DNA of 64,000 nt from the NCBI RefSeq assembly GCF_006715785.1, contig NZ_VFNX01000001.1:4878001-4942000 (forward strand), written 5' to 3'. The DNA is from Streptomyces puniciscabiei. Its GTDB lineage: Bacteria > Actinomycetota > Actinomycetes > Streptomycetales > Streptomycetaceae. The translations under genes were made by a program, and so were the position numbers. Positions 1 to 8,451 of this stretch are shown here, piece by piece (position 1 is the stretch's first letter; each line of letters starts with the position of its first letter). The notes under the pieces were generated by a model. That model saw nothing but the letters and a program-made list of their open reading frames with translations, had not been told where the DNA came from and searched no databases.

Positions 1-125
1 CGCCGCCTGAAGCGATCACTCAACGTGAGCGTGGCTCTGCTACTTCTGTGCACGCAGCGTGACGGCAGGACGCCGGGTCGTCCCGCTCCCACGTGCCATG
101 CCAACGAGGAAGACGAGGTAGAGCC

Positions 126-1559
126 ATGCCCCTCGACACAGTGACCGCACAGGCGGCGGGCCCGGAGTCCGAGCAGCAGCAGCGCGAGCAGCAGAGCCTC
201 AGCACCGCGGCGGCGCGTAATCTCGCCACCACCACCAAGTCCGAACCCCAGATGCAGGGCATCAGCTCCCGCTGGGCCACCCGCATCCTGCCCTGGGTGA
301 ACGTGCCCGGCGCGACCTACCGGGTCAACCGCCGCCTCTCCTACACGCTCGGCGACGGTCGCGTGACCTTCGTGAAGAACGGCTCCAAGGTCCAGGTGGT
401 CCCCGCCGAACTGGGCGAACTGCCGCTGCTGCGCGGTTTCACCGACAAGGACGCGCTCGGCGCGCTGGCCGACAAGTTCGTGCAGAAGGAGTTCGCCCCC
501 GGCCAGGTCATCGTGCAGGAGGGCCGCAAGGCCGACCACGTGTACCTGATCGCGCACGGCAAGGTCGAGAAGATCAGCGAGGGCCCGTACGACGCCGAGG
601 CCACGATCGGTCTGATGGCCGACGGGGACGCCTTCGGCGGCCAGGTGCTCGCCGGCGGTACCCGGAAGTGGGACTTCACGGCCCGTGCCATGACCGCCAC
701 GACCGTACTCGCGCTGCCGCTGACGGCGTACAAGGCGGTCGCCGACCGGCACGAGAAGCTGCGCCGGCACGTGCAGTCCATCAGCACCGACGGCGACCGC
801 CGGCTGAACCGGTCCGGCGAGGCCGACATCCTGCTGAAGGCGGGTCACCACGGCGAGGAGACGCTGCACCAGACCTTCGTCGACTACGAACTCGAGCCGC
901 GCGAGTACGAGTTGAGCGTGGCGCAGACCGTGCTCCGGGTGCACAGCCGGGTCGCCGACCTCTACAACGAGCCGATGAACCAGACGCAGCAGCAGCTGCG
1001 GCTGACCATCGAGGCCCTGCGTGAGCGGCAGGAGCACGAGCTGATCAACAACGCGGAGTTCGGCCTGCTCAACAACGCCGACTTCGACCAGCGGATCTCC
1101 ACCTACTCGGGGCCGCCGACCCCGGACGACATGGACGAGCTGCTCAGCATGCGGCGCAAGACGCGCTGTTTCCTCGCCCACCCGAAGGCCATCGCCGCGT
1201 TCGGCCGCCAGTGCAACAAGCGGGGCCTCTACTTCGGCAGCGTCGACCTCAACGGCAACCAGATCCCCGCCTGGCGCGGCGTGCCCCTCCTGCCGTGCGG
1301 CAAGATCCCGATCAGCGACCAGGGCACGACCTCGATCATCGCCATGCGCACCGGCGAGGACGACCAGGGCGTCATCGGCCTTCACCAGACCGGCATCCCG
1401 GACGAGGTCGAGCCCGGCCTGAACGTCCGCTTCATGGGCATCAACGAGCAGGCGGTCATCTCCTACCTCGTCAGCACCTACTACTCGGCGGCCGTCCTGG
1501 TGCCCGACGCCCTCGGCATCCTGGAGAACGTCGAGATCGCCCGCACCAACGGGAGCTGA
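126..1559 (+). CDS. Family 2B encapsulin shell protein with cyclic-nucleotide-binding domain
   Basis: The 477-residue protein self-assembles into a protein nanocompartment in this family (EshA/SCO7699-like relatives). Residues about 100-220 form a cNMP-binding fold: a beta-roll with [20 protein letters not shown] and a [11 protein letters not shown] phosphate-cassette-like segment. The rest matches the HK97-type shell fold of family 2B encapsulins, preceded by a disordered Gln/Glu-rich arm (residues 12-40). The ATG at 126 was chosen because GAGGTAGAG lies just upstream. In known loci the shell precedes 2-methylisoborneol synthase, which it encloses, and a GPP methyltransferase. The methyltransferase is present here but the cyclase is not. 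Family identity is confident; compartment function is inferred from relatives. Confidence 0.93.
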   Translation: MPLDTVTAQAAGPESEQQQREQQSLSTAAARNLATTTKSEPQMQGISSRWATRILPWVNVPGATYRVNRRLSYTLGDGRVTFVKNGSKVQVVPAELGELPLLRGFTDKDALGALADKFVQKEFAPGQVIVQEGRKADHVYLIAHGKVEKISEGPYDAEATIGLMADGDAFGGQVLAGGTRKWDFTARAMTATTVLALPLTAYKAVADRHEKLRRHVQSISTDGDRRLNRSGEADILLKAGHHGEETLHQTFVDYELEPREYELSVAQTVLRVHSRVADLYNEPMNQTQQQLRLTIEALRERQEHELINNAEFGLLNNADFDQRISTYSGPPTPDDMDELLSMRRKTRCFLAHPKAIAAFGRQCNKRGLYFGSVDLNGNQIPAWRGVPLLPCGKIPISDQGTTSIIAMRTGEDDQGVIGLHQTGIPDEVEPGLNVRFMGINEQAVISYLVSTYYSAAVLVPDALGILENVEIARTNGS

Positions 1560-1564
1560 CGGCG

Positions 1565-1867
1565 GTGTCGTCGATCTCCCGGGTCACGGCACCGACCGCG
1601 GCCCACACCATCGCGGGCCCGGTACAGGCTCTGCGGTCGGCCGGGGCGTCACCGCCGACGGGACCGCCACCGCCGGCCCGCACACCGTCCGCCGGGCCGG
1701 GAGCCGGCCCGGGGCGCCTGACTTCGGGCCGCCCGACGGGGCTCGGCTCATCGGCCGCCCACCCGGCCTTCGAAGCGGCGGCCACCGCAGGGGACCCGGC
1801 GCCGGTCGCCGGCACTTCGCCGACGTCCGAGTCCGAGACCGAGGCCGCGTCCGCGAACGCCGCCTGA
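1565..1867 (+). CDS. Short Pro/Ala/Ser-rich ORF at the position of the terpene cyclase cargo (possible remnant)
   Basis: This 100-residue ORF starts with GTG nine bases after a GGGAG ribosome site that overlaps the encapsulin stop codon, so it may be translationally coupled to the shell gene. It is low complexity throughout (GASPPTGPPPPARTPSAGPG is typical) with no catalytic motif: no DDxxD-like or NSE/DTE metal motif. In related loci this is exactly where 2-methylisoborneol synthase begins, and that enzyme starts with a long disordered Pro-rich region that acts as cargo-loading sequence for family 2 encapsulins. The ORF is therefore either the surviving N-terminus of a deleted cyclase, or a free loading peptide. 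It could also be untranslated. No homology search was possible. Confidence 0.4.
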   Translation: MSSISRVTAPTAAHTIAGPVQALRSAGASPPTGPPPPARTPSAGPGAGPGRLTSGRPTGLGSSAAHPAFEAAATAGDPAPVAGTSPTSESETEAASANAA

Positions 1868-1887
1868 CACTGCGAACGCCGCCTGAC
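1853..1887 (+). repeat. 16-bp direct repeat spanning the end of the cyclase-position ORF
   Basis: GCGAACGCCGCCTGAC occurs at 1853-1868 and again at 1872-1887, separated by ACT. The first copy contains the stop codon of the short ORF. Such a short direct repeat at the end of a truncated gene could be a trace of slippage or deletion. Confidence 0.85.
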
Positions 1888-1935
1888 CCCACGCGTTCCG
1901 CGCACCCCTGACCCCCGTCCCCCGTGAGGAACCCC

Positions 1936-2811
1936 ATGTCCAAGATCTCCACCCAGATGGAAAGCATCGCCATGGGCGACGTCCTGCGCACCGACTACCA
2001 GAAGTCGGTCGCGGAGTACTGGAACAAGGAGAAGGACCCCGTCAACATCAAGCTCGGCGAGGTCGACGGCCTCTACCACCACCACTACGGCCTCGGCGAG
2101 TGGGACCCCTCGGTCCTCGCCGGTCCGCCGGAGAACCGTGACCAGCGCATCATCGAGGAACTGCACCGCCTGGAGACTGCCCAGGCCGACATCCTCCTCG
2201 ACCACCTCGGCGACATCACCCCCGACGACCACCTCCTGGACGCCGGCTCCGGCCGAGGCGGCACCAGCTTCATGGCCAACGCGCGCTTCGGCTGCCACGT
2301 CGACGGCGTCAGCATCTCCGAGCAGCAGGTCGACTTCGCCAACGACCAGGCGAAGCAGCGCGGGGTGATGGGCAAGGTCCGCTTCCACTTCCGCAACATG
2401 CTCGACACCCGTCTGCCGACCGGATCACGGCGCGCGATCTGGACCAACGAGACGACGATGTACGTCGACCTGTTCGAGCTCTTCGCCGAGTTCTCGCGCC
2501 TGCTGGAGTACGGCGGACGCTACGTCTGCATCACCGGCTGCTCCAACGACGTCACCGGCATGCGATCCAAGGCGGTCAGCAGGATCGACGAGCACTACAC
2601 CTGCAACATCCACCCGCGCAGCGAGTACTTCAGGGCACTGGCGGCGAACAACCTGGTGCCGATGCAGGTGGTGGACCTGACCCCCGACACGATCCCCTAC
2701 TGGGAACTGCGCGCCAAGTCGTCCGTGGCCACCGGCATCGAGGACTCCTTCCTCACCGCCTACAAGGAGGGCAGCTTCCACTACCTCCTCATCACAGCCG
2801 ACCGCATCTGA
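1936..2811 (+). CDS. gppmt: Geranyl diphosphate 2-C-methyltransferase
   Basis: A 291-residue SAM-dependent methyltransferase that in this family converts geranyl diphosphate to 2-methyl-GPP, the first step of 2-methylisoborneol formation. The SAM-binding motif I is LLDAGSGRGGTSF (around residues 99-111). Family-diagnostic stretches are YWNKEKDPVN, GEVDGLYHHHYG, NETTMYVDLFELF and VVDLTPDTIPYWELRA. I chose the ATG at 1936 over an in-frame GTG at 1924 because GAGGA lies correctly before it. It is in the same orientation as the encapsulin, but the MIB synthase that uses 2-methyl-GPP is missing between them. The product is probably passed to a cyclase elsewhere or is used differently here. Confidence 0.92.
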   Translation: MSKISTQMESIAMGDVLRTDYQKSVAEYWNKEKDPVNIKLGEVDGLYHHHYGLGEWDPSVLAGPPENRDQRIIEELHRLETAQADILLDHLGDITPDDHLLDAGSGRGGTSFMANARFGCHVDGVSISEQQVDFANDQAKQRGVMGKVRFHFRNMLDTRLPTGSRRAIWTNETTMYVDLFELFAEFSRLLEYGGRYVCITGCSNDVTGMRSKAVSRIDEHYTCNIHPRSEYFRALAANNLVPMQVVDLTPDTIPYWELRAKSSVATGIEDSFLTAYKEGSFHYLLITADRI

Positions 2812-2879
2812 AACCAGGGCGCATGGGTGGTGCCGTACGCGCGGGACCTGCGACACCGCGCCCGGCCCGGGAGAAGACA

Positions 2880-4226
2880 TTGAGAGCACATTGCCTTTGG
2901 GGCAAGGCCGTTGTCATCGGCGGCAGCTATGCGGGACTCGTGACCGCACGCGTACTGGCCGACTTCTTCCGCGAGGTCGTCCTGGTGGAACGGGACGCCG
3001 TCGACGAGGACACCGGCGCTCATCCGGGTGCTCCGCACGGCTACCAGGGGCACGCGATGCTGGCCAGGGGCGGGCAGATCCTGGAGCGGCTGTTCCCGGG
3101 ACTGCGGGAGGAACTGAGAGAAGCGGGAGCGCCGGTATTCGACTACGGAGAGGGCATCGACTTCCTGCTGCCCGTCGGACTCGCGCCACGGCAGCGTACG
3201 GGCATCCCGGTGCAGAGCTTCACCCGCGACGAACTGGAACGCCGCCTGCGCCGCAAGGTGCTCGCACTTCCCCAGGTCACGCTGCTGCCGTCCACCCAGT
3301 GCACGGGCCTGACCAGGGACTTCGCGGGCCGGGTGAACGGCGTGACCTGCCAGTCGCAGAGCGCGAAGCCCTTCCGGCTGGCCGCCGACCTGGTCATCGA
3401 CGCCTCCGGACGGTCCAGTTCCCTGGTGGACTGGCTGAACGAGCTGGGGATCGGCGTGCCGCCCAGGCGGACCGTGAAGGCGAAGGTCACCTACACGTCG
3501 ATGAACTTCGACCGGCCGGCGGAGAGCCACCCCGACCACCCCGACTACTACGTCGCCCATCAGATGCTGTTCGCTCCCAGTGTGCGCCGGGCCGGGATCC
3601 TGCTCGCCGTGGAGCGCAGCCGGTGGACGTGCATGCTGTTCGGGTTCCACGACCAGCCGCCGACCGACGACGAGGGCTACCTGGCGTTCGCGAAGAGCCT
3701 GAACATGCCGCACCTGGCCGAACACATCGCCCGGCGCTCCGTCCAGGAGCCCACCCGTCGCTACACCAATGCCGACAACCAGTGGTGGCCCTTCCACGCC
3801 GTCCGGGACTGGCCGGACCGCCTCCTCGCCGTGGGCGATTCCGTGTGCGTCTTCAACCCCGTCTACGGCCAGGGCATGACGGTCGCGGCGATGGAAGCGG
3901 AGCTGCTGCAGCGCATGCTGAAGCGACACGGTACGACCGGGCGACTGGACGGCCTCGCCCGCGCCTTCCAGAAGAAGGTGGGCCGTCTGCTCCTGCTGCC
4001 GTGGACGGTGTCGACCAACTCCGACCTGATGTGGACCCCGGACGGCCAGTCCCTCGCCGCGCGCATCGCCCACTGGTACAACATGCGTCTCTTCCATGTG
4101 GCGGTGAAGGACGCGGCCGTGTGGACGCGGTTCGTCCGGGTGGTGAACATGGTGGCCTCTCCGGCCCTGCTGTTCCACCCGTTGGTGGCGCTGAAGGTCC
4201 TGACGTTCACCTCCCGGCGCGAGTGA
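2880..4226 (+). CDS. FAD-dependent monooxygenase/oxidoreductase
   Basis: A 448-residue flavoprotein of the group-A monooxygenase/geranylgeranyl reductase type. It opens with an FAD dinucleotide fold (KAVVIGGSYAGLVTARVL; the first GxGxxG glycine positions are relaxed) and has a DLVIDASGRSS motif near residue 175 and the FAD-ribityl GD motif (VGDSVCVFNPVYGQGM) near 317-333. The TTG start at 2880 was chosen because GGGAGAAG precedes it; in-frame upstream sequence lacks typical family residues. It lies 68 bases after the GPP methyltransferase stop, so the two are probably co-transcribed. This suggests oxidation of a C-methylated terpenoid, which is inference. A tailoring monooxygenase is not a usual part of the MIB locus. 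Confidence 0.8.
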   Translation: MRAHCLWGKAVVIGGSYAGLVTARVLADFFREVVLVERDAVDEDTGAHPGAPHGYQGHAMLARGGQILERLFPGLREELREAGAPVFDYGEGIDFLLPVGLAPRQRTGIPVQSFTRDELERRLRRKVLALPQVTLLPSTQCTGLTRDFAGRVNGVTCQSQSAKPFRLAADLVIDASGRSSSLVDWLNELGIGVPPRRTVKAKVTYTSMNFDRPAESHPDHPDYYVAHQMLFAPSVRRAGILLAVERSRWTCMLFGFHDQPPTDDEGYLAFAKSLNMPHLAEHIARRSVQEPTRRYTNADNQWWPFHAVRDWPDRLLAVGDSVCVFNPVYGQGMTVAAMEAELLQRMLKRHGTTGRLDGLARAFQKKVGRLLLLPWTVSTNSDLMWTPDGQSLAARIAHWYNMRLFHVAVKDAAVWTRFVRVVNMVASPALLFHPLVALKVLTFTSRRE

Positions 4227-4275
4227 CGAAGGCCGGCCAGGCGGTGGGGGAGAGGGCGGGCCGCGGCCCGTGACG

Positions 4276-4311
4276 GAGCCCGCGCCGCTCGCCGAGGCGG
4301 GGCGCGGGCTC
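4276..4311. terminator. Hairpin between convergent genes
   Basis: GAGCCCGCGCC (4276-4286) pairs perfectly with GGCGCGGGCTC (4301-4311) across a 14-nt loop, between the stops of the FAD monooxygenase and the intradiol dioxygenase. It probably serves as a bidirectional terminator; there is no U-run, as is common in Streptomyces. Confidence 0.65.
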
Positions 4312-4340
4312 GTGCCGGCGGACTCCTCGGCCTTGCCGGC

Positions 4341-5096
4341 TCAGTCGGAGACTCCGAGGGTGAGGGTGCCGGTGTAGCCGGCGGAGGTCGTGCTGCCCAG
4401 GGCCGTGAGGGTGAGGAGGCCGGACGCGGCACCCCCGCCGTCGTAGACCGAGTCCTGGCCGAGCGTCGTACGCGTGACCGTGTTGGTCGAGTACGGCGAC
4501 AGCCTGCCCACCGCCGCCGTGATCGTCTCCTTGAAGAACAGCTGGCCGGTGTGGAGCGTCGAGCCGCCGGTGAAGGAGCCGTCCGACGTCAGGGTGACAC
4601 CGGTGTGGACCTTCACGTGGACGTGGACGCAGCGGCCCCGGTACCAGCCCGGGTAGATCGTCGTGAGGTGGGCGACCCCGCCGGCGTCGGTGAGCACGCC
4701 GCCGCGCAGGAAGGTGCCGTCGTCGGACTCGTTGTGGCCGTTGTTGCCGACGTAGCCGGAGTACTCGCCGACAGCGTCGGCGTGCCAGATCTCCACGAGG
4801 GCGTTGCTGAGCGGGGTGCAGGCCGAGTCGACGACGGTCAGCGCCAGTTTCAGCGGGATGCCCGCCTTGCCCTCCGTGACGTCGGAGCGGACGAGCGCTC
4901 CGTCGAGGTAGTAGGGGCCTTCGGTCATCTCCTTGGTGAGGGTGCAGACGGCGGCGGACGCGGCGGTCCGCGTCCGGGTGGCGGCGGGGGCCGGCTGTGC
5001 GGCCGCCGCTCCCAGGGCCAGCGCCGCGGCCGTCGTGCCACCGGCGATCAGTACGGTGCGTCGCCCGATCTCGCGGGCATCCGAAGTGTCTGTCAT
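4341..5096 (-). CDS. Tat-exported intradiol ring-cleavage dioxygenase
   Basis: This 251-residue extracellular protein resembles protocatechuate/catechol intradiol dioxygenases, which open catecholic rings with non-haem Fe(III). A twin-arginine signal (GRRTVLIAGG plus an Ala-rich hydrophobic run) occupies the first 40 residues or so. Expected iron ligands are visible: Tyr in MTEGPYYLDG, Tyr in IYPGWYRGR and His in CVHVHVKVH. ATG at 5096 was preferred over an upstream in-frame start because it gives a normal Tat signal. Exported members of this family are common in Streptomyces and probably act on plant-derived aromatics; the substrate cannot be deduced. Confidence 0.88.
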   Translation of the reverse strand: MTDTSDAREIGRRTVLIAGGTTAAALALGAAAAQPAPAATRTRTAASAAVCTLTKEMTEGPYYLDGALVRSDVTEGKAGIPLKLALTVVDSACTPLSNALVEIWHADAVGEYSGYVGNNGHNESDDGTFLRGGVLTDAGGVAHLTTIYPGWYRGRCVHVHVKVHTGVTLTSDGSFTGGSTLHTGQLFFKETITAAVGRLSPYSTNTVTRTTLGQDSVYDGGGAASGLLTLTALGSTTSAGYTGTLTLGVSD

Positions 5097-5295
5097 GGAC
5101 ACGGCATCGTAGGAAGGGTTCCTGTCCGCGAGCTGTCGGCCCAGCAAAGTGACGAATTGTCAAGTAACAAGTGAGACGGGCGAGTTGTAGTGAGAACCGT
5201 TGACTCGCAAATGACGAACAGCGGCGGCACCCCGAAGCTCGGCGTCGACTTGCTGCACTGGAGCACGGGGTGGCCGGTCGCCCGCTGAACCCGGC

Positions 5296-7071
5296 TCAGC
5301 CCGCCGCCTGGTCCATCCCCGCCGCATTCGGCCAGCTCTGCGCATTGGGCCATCCCGTGGCCGGGGCCGGGGCCAGACCCGTCGCGGGAACGGGCGTGGC
5401 CGGCGCCGTCATGCCGCGCACCTGGGCCGCCGTGAGGCCGCCTCGGGCCGGTACCCCGGGCGGAGTGGGCGCCGCCATGGCCGCGGGTGCCGGCACGGGA
5501 GCCGGGGCCGGCGCAGGAGTGGGAGCGGGTACGGGCGTCGGAGCGGGCAGCGGGGGCGGCAGCGGAGCGGGTGCCGGGGCCGGGGCGGGTGCCGGGGCCA
5601 TCGGCTGCTGGGCCGGCGGCATGGGCTGCTGCTGTGGCGGTGTCACCTGGGCCGCCGCCGGCATCGGTGCCGGCTGCTGGGCCGGCGGCATCGGCTGAGG
5701 CGCCGCAGGCACCGGCATCCCGGCGCCGGGCGGGACGGCGGCGGGGAGCGGCATGCCGGTGCCGACGGCCGGGGCCGCAGGGGCGCCCAGCTCCTGCGCC
5801 TGGGCGGCAAGGCCCCGGACACCTCCCCCGTTGGTCTCGCTCACCAGCCGGTCCACCGCCGCCGTACCCGAGCTGTAGCTGGTCCCGGTGCCCAGCTCGG
5901 GTACGGCGGCTCCCCTCCTGGACCCGTAGAGCACCTGCTCCAGGCCGGACACCAGGCGACGCACGTCGACCTGGGGGCGCACCACGAGTCTCAGGAAGCG
6001 GCTGGACGAGCCGATCTTGTTGCCGCACTCGCGGACCAGGATCCGGTGCTCGGTGAGCATCCGGTCCCGGACCACCGTGCCCTCGGCGCCGACGGGAAGG
6101 CGGACGAAGAGGAAGTTCCCCTGGGAGGGGTACACCGTCAGGCCGGGCAGCGCCGACAGGTGGCTGGCCATCTCCAGGCGGTCGCGGCGGATCTGCTGCA
6201 GGCTCCGGGCGTACTCGGGGCCGTGCTCCTTCAGCATGAACACCACGTGTTCGGCGAAGGAGTTGAGGTTCCACTTCGGGAGCATCCCGCGCACCTTCCC
6301 CGCGAGCGCCGGGTTGGCGACCAGGTAGCCGAAGCGGACGCCGTGCAGACCGAAGTTCTTGCCCAGGCTGCGCAGCACCACGACGTTGGGGCGGAGCATG
6401 GCCTCCTGGACGACGCTGGGCTCGGCCTCCGCGTCGGCGAACTCCAGAAACGACTCGTCGACGATCACCAGGTCCAGGTCCGCCATCGCGTCCATGAACT
6501 GGACGACCTGCTGCCTGCGCAGATAGCCGCCGTCGGGGTTGTTGGGGTTGCAGATCACCGCCACCCGGGTGCCGCGCCGCCGGATGAACTCGGCGTACTG
6601 GGCCAGGTCCAGCGCGAAGCCGCTCGCCTCCTGCAGCGGGAACATGTCGACCCGCTTGCCGGTCTCCATCGGCTGGTCGGTCCAGCGGCCGAAGGTCGGC
6701 ACCGGGACCGCGAGGGACTCGCGGACCAGGAGGTGGTCGATCCAGGTGATCAGCTCGGTGGAGCCGTTGCCCATCGCCACGCACTGCGGCGGCAGCTGCA
6801 GGAGGCCGCACAGCTCGGCGGTGACGGTGTCGGCACTGCTCGGGTAGTACGTGATGATCTCGCGCAGCCGGGCCGCCAGGTCGTCGTACATGGCCGGCGT
6901 GGGGAAGTAGGGGTTGCACGGGATGCAGAAGTCCACCGGGCCGGTTCCGTCGCCGCCCTCCCGGGTCAGCGCCGCCATCGAAGGGCTGTGGGCGGCGCCG
7001 CCGCGGAACAGCGAGGTGACGTTGCCGGCCAAAGGAACCTCCGTCTCGGGGTGGCCCGTGCGGGGGAGCAC
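5296..7071 (-). CDS. PLP-dependent class I/II aminotransferase with long Pro/Ala/Gln-rich C-terminal tail
   Basis: The protein has 591 residues, against about 350-400 for HisC/CobD-like fold-type I aminotransferases. Residues about 30-405 contain the enzyme: NPNNPDGG, DESFLEF (PLP pyridine-N Asp region) and the PLP lysine in RSLGKNFGLHGVRFGY. Residues about 415-591 are low complexity (runs such as MPPAQQPAPMPAAAQ and PAPAPAPAPLPPP) and then end in a short mixed segment. The amino-donor substrate is unknown; histidinol-phosphate aminotransferase or threonine-phosphate decarboxylase homologs are the closest by motif. GTG at 7071 is the likely start although its ribosome site is weak. The tail could mediate protein or cell-wall contacts. 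Confidence 0.82.
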   Translation of the reverse strand: MLPRTGHPETEVPLAGNVTSLFRGGAAHSPSMAALTREGGDGTGPVDFCIPCNPYFPTPAMYDDLAARLREIITYYPSSADTVTAELCGLLQLPPQCVAMGNGSTELITWIDHLLVRESLAVPVPTFGRWTDQPMETGKRVDMFPLQEASGFALDLAQYAEFIRRRGTRVAVICNPNNPDGGYLRRQQVVQFMDAMADLDLVIVDESFLEFADAEAEPSVVQEAMLRPNVVVLRSLGKNFGLHGVRFGYLVANPALAGKVRGMLPKWNLNSFAEHVVFMLKEHGPEYARSLQQIRRDRLEMASHLSALPGLTVYPSQGNFLFVRLPVGAEGTVVRDRMLTEHRILVRECGNKIGSSSRFLRLVVRPQVDVRRLVSGLEQVLYGSRRGAAVPELGTGTSYSSGTAAVDRLVSETNGGGVRGLAAQAQELGAPAAPAVGTGMPLPAAVPPGAGMPVPAAPQPMPPAQQPAPMPAAAQVTPPQQQPMPPAQQPMAPAPAPAPAPAPLPPPLPAPTPVPAPTPAPAPAPVPAPAAMAAPTPPGVPARGGLTAAQVRGMTAPATPVPATGLAPAPATGWPNAQSWPNAAGMDQAAG

Positions 7072-7112
7072 GGGCCACCCATGGATACGGAGGGGACGGC
7101 AGTGGCGTTCAA

Positions 7113-7129
7113 CTCACCCGACGGGTGAG
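7113..7129. terminator. Short hairpin downstream of the exported mutarotase
   Basis: CTCACCC-GAC-GGGTGAG forms a 7-bp stem with a 3-nt loop just past the mutarotase stop on the minus strand. A second stem-capable pair (CCGGTTC/GAACCGG, 7130-7150) follows and overlaps the stop codon. It may end the sugar operon transcript; there is no U-run, so confidence is modest. Confidence 0.4.
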
Positions 7130-7134
7130 CCGGT

Positions 7135-8307
7135 TCACGCCGAGAACCGGTGGATCGTCGTCGTCCGGTACGTCTGCCCCGGCCGCAGCACCGTCGACGG
7201 GAACCTCGGCTCGTTCGGCGAGTCCGGGAAGTGCTGGGTCTCCAGGGCCAGGCCGTCGCCCTGCCGGTAGGTGTGGCCGGACTGGCCGACGAGGGTGCCG
7301 TCGAGGAAGTTGCCCGAGTAGAACTGCACACCGGGCTGGTCCGTGAGGATCTTCAGGGTGCGGCCGGAGGAGGGGTCGCGCAGGGTCACCACGTGCTCGG
7401 GCCGCGCGGTCACGCCCTTGTCGAGCACGAAGTTGTGGTCGTAGCCCTTGGCGGTGACCAGCTGCGGATGGCCGATGCGGATGTCCCGGCCGATCGGCTT
7501 GGGGTGGGTGAAGTCGAAGGGGGTGCCCTTGACCGACGCCCGCTCACCCGTGGGTATCAGGCCCGAGTCGGTGGGGGTGAACCGGCTCGCGGCCAGCCAG
7601 AGTTCGTGGTCGTAGATGCTGCCGCTGCCCTCCCCGGCGAGGTTGTAGTAGGTGTGGTTGGTGAGGTTGACGATGGTCGGCTTGTCGGTGGTGGCCACGT
7701 AGTCGATCCGCCAGTCGCCGTGCCGGGTGAGGGTGAAGGTGACCTTCGTCCTCAGCGTGCCGGGGTAGCCCATCTCGCCGTCGACGCTCGTGTAGTACAG
7801 GTGCAGGCCGACGTCGGAGCCCGCGGTGAAGGGCTCGATGTCCCACACCTTGGTGTTGAAGCCCTGCTTGCCGCCGTGCAGGCTGTTCACCCCGTCGTTG
7901 ACGGACAGCTGGTACTTCTTGCCGTCCAGGGTGAACTGGCCCTTGGCGATGCGGTTGCCGTAGCGGCCGATGGTCGCGCCGAAGTAGGTCGTGCCCTTGA
8001 CGTACGCGTCGAGGTTGTCGTAGCCGAGGGAGACGTTGGCGTACCGGCCGTGCCGGTCGGGGATCTCCAGGGACTGGACGATGCCGCCGTAGGAGAGGAC
8101 CTTCAGGCGGGTGCCGCCGTTCTCCAGCGACCAGCGGTGGACCTTGGTGCCGTCGGCGAGTGTGCCGAAGTACTCTTTCACCGGCTTACGGCCTCCCGAC
8201 GAACCCGATGAACCGGCGGCGGCCTGGGCAGTGCCCGAGCCGAGGGTGGTGGCGGCGACACCCGCGGCCGCCGCGCCTGCAATGACCGTGCGTCTGTTCA
8301 GTTCCAT
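7135..8307 (-). CDS. Secreted galactose mutarotase (aldose 1-epimerase)
   Basis: This 390-residue enzyme interconverts alpha and beta anomers of aldohexoses. An N-terminal Tat-like signal (NRRTVIAGAAAAG, ending near AQAAA) implies export. The aldose 1-epimerase fold is marked by the substrate and catalytic residues in GRYGNRIAKGQF, NLTNHTYYNLAG (His), KGYDHNFVLDKG and ALETQHFPDSPN (catalytic Glu). It is the last gene of the minus-strand unit encoding a monosaccharide ABC importer, so it probably prepares extracellular sugar for uptake. A second, cytosolic paralog lies at 26576-27547. Confidence 0.92.
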   Translation of the reverse strand: MELNRRTVIAGAAAAGVAATTLGSGTAQAAAGSSGSSGGRKPVKEYFGTLADGTKVHRWSLENGGTRLKVLSYGGIVQSLEIPDRHGRYANVSLGYDNLDAYVKGTTYFGATIGRYGNRIAKGQFTLDGKKYQLSVNDGVNSLHGGKQGFNTKVWDIEPFTAGSDVGLHLYYTSVDGEMGYPGTLRTKVTFTLTRHGDWRIDYVATTDKPTIVNLTNHTYYNLAGEGSGSIYDHELWLAASRFTPTDSGLIPTGERASVKGTPFDFTHPKPIGRDIRIGHPQLVTAKGYDHNFVLDKGVTARPEHVVTLRDPSSGRTLKILTDQPGVQFYSGNFLDGTLVGQSGHTYRQGDGLALETQHFPDSPNEPRFPSTVLRPGQTYRTTTIHRFSA

Positions 8308-8358
8308 GACTGCGGCTCCCCTTTTTTTGGGCGCTCGTTCGCCTCCGGGGCGCTGGAT

Positions 8359-8426
8359 GCCGGTGTCGAGAGCCCGATCGTGCTCAGCGCTTCGCGCCTC
8401 CGCGCGTTCGGTCTCTCGACACCGGC
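8359..8426. promoter_or_regulatory. 14-bp inverted repeat between permease and mutarotase genes
   Basis: GCCGGTGTCGAGAG (8359-8372) is exactly complementary to CTCTCGACACCGGC (8413-8426), with a 40-nt spacer. It sits 26 bases past the permease stop and about 50 bases before the mutarotase start. It could be a processing or partial-termination hairpin that lowers mutarotase expression, or a two-site operator. Confidence 0.5.
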
Positions 8427-8451
8427 GCGCCCCTTCGGCTCACTCGCTTGC

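Noticed and set aside
1..125. 3' end of another gene before the encapsulin
   Set aside because: No convincing coding frame; it looks like promoter DNA, and the window edge prevents a firmer statement.
1471..2388. 305-codon minus-strand ORF opposite the encapsulin end and methyltransferase
   Set aside because: It overlaps the real methyltransferase and is Val/Gly/Ala-rich without motifs.
5093..7078. 661-codon ORF in another frame of the aminotransferase gene
   Set aside because: The alternative frame gives Arg/Pro-rich junk, while the chosen frame has PLP-enzyme motifs.
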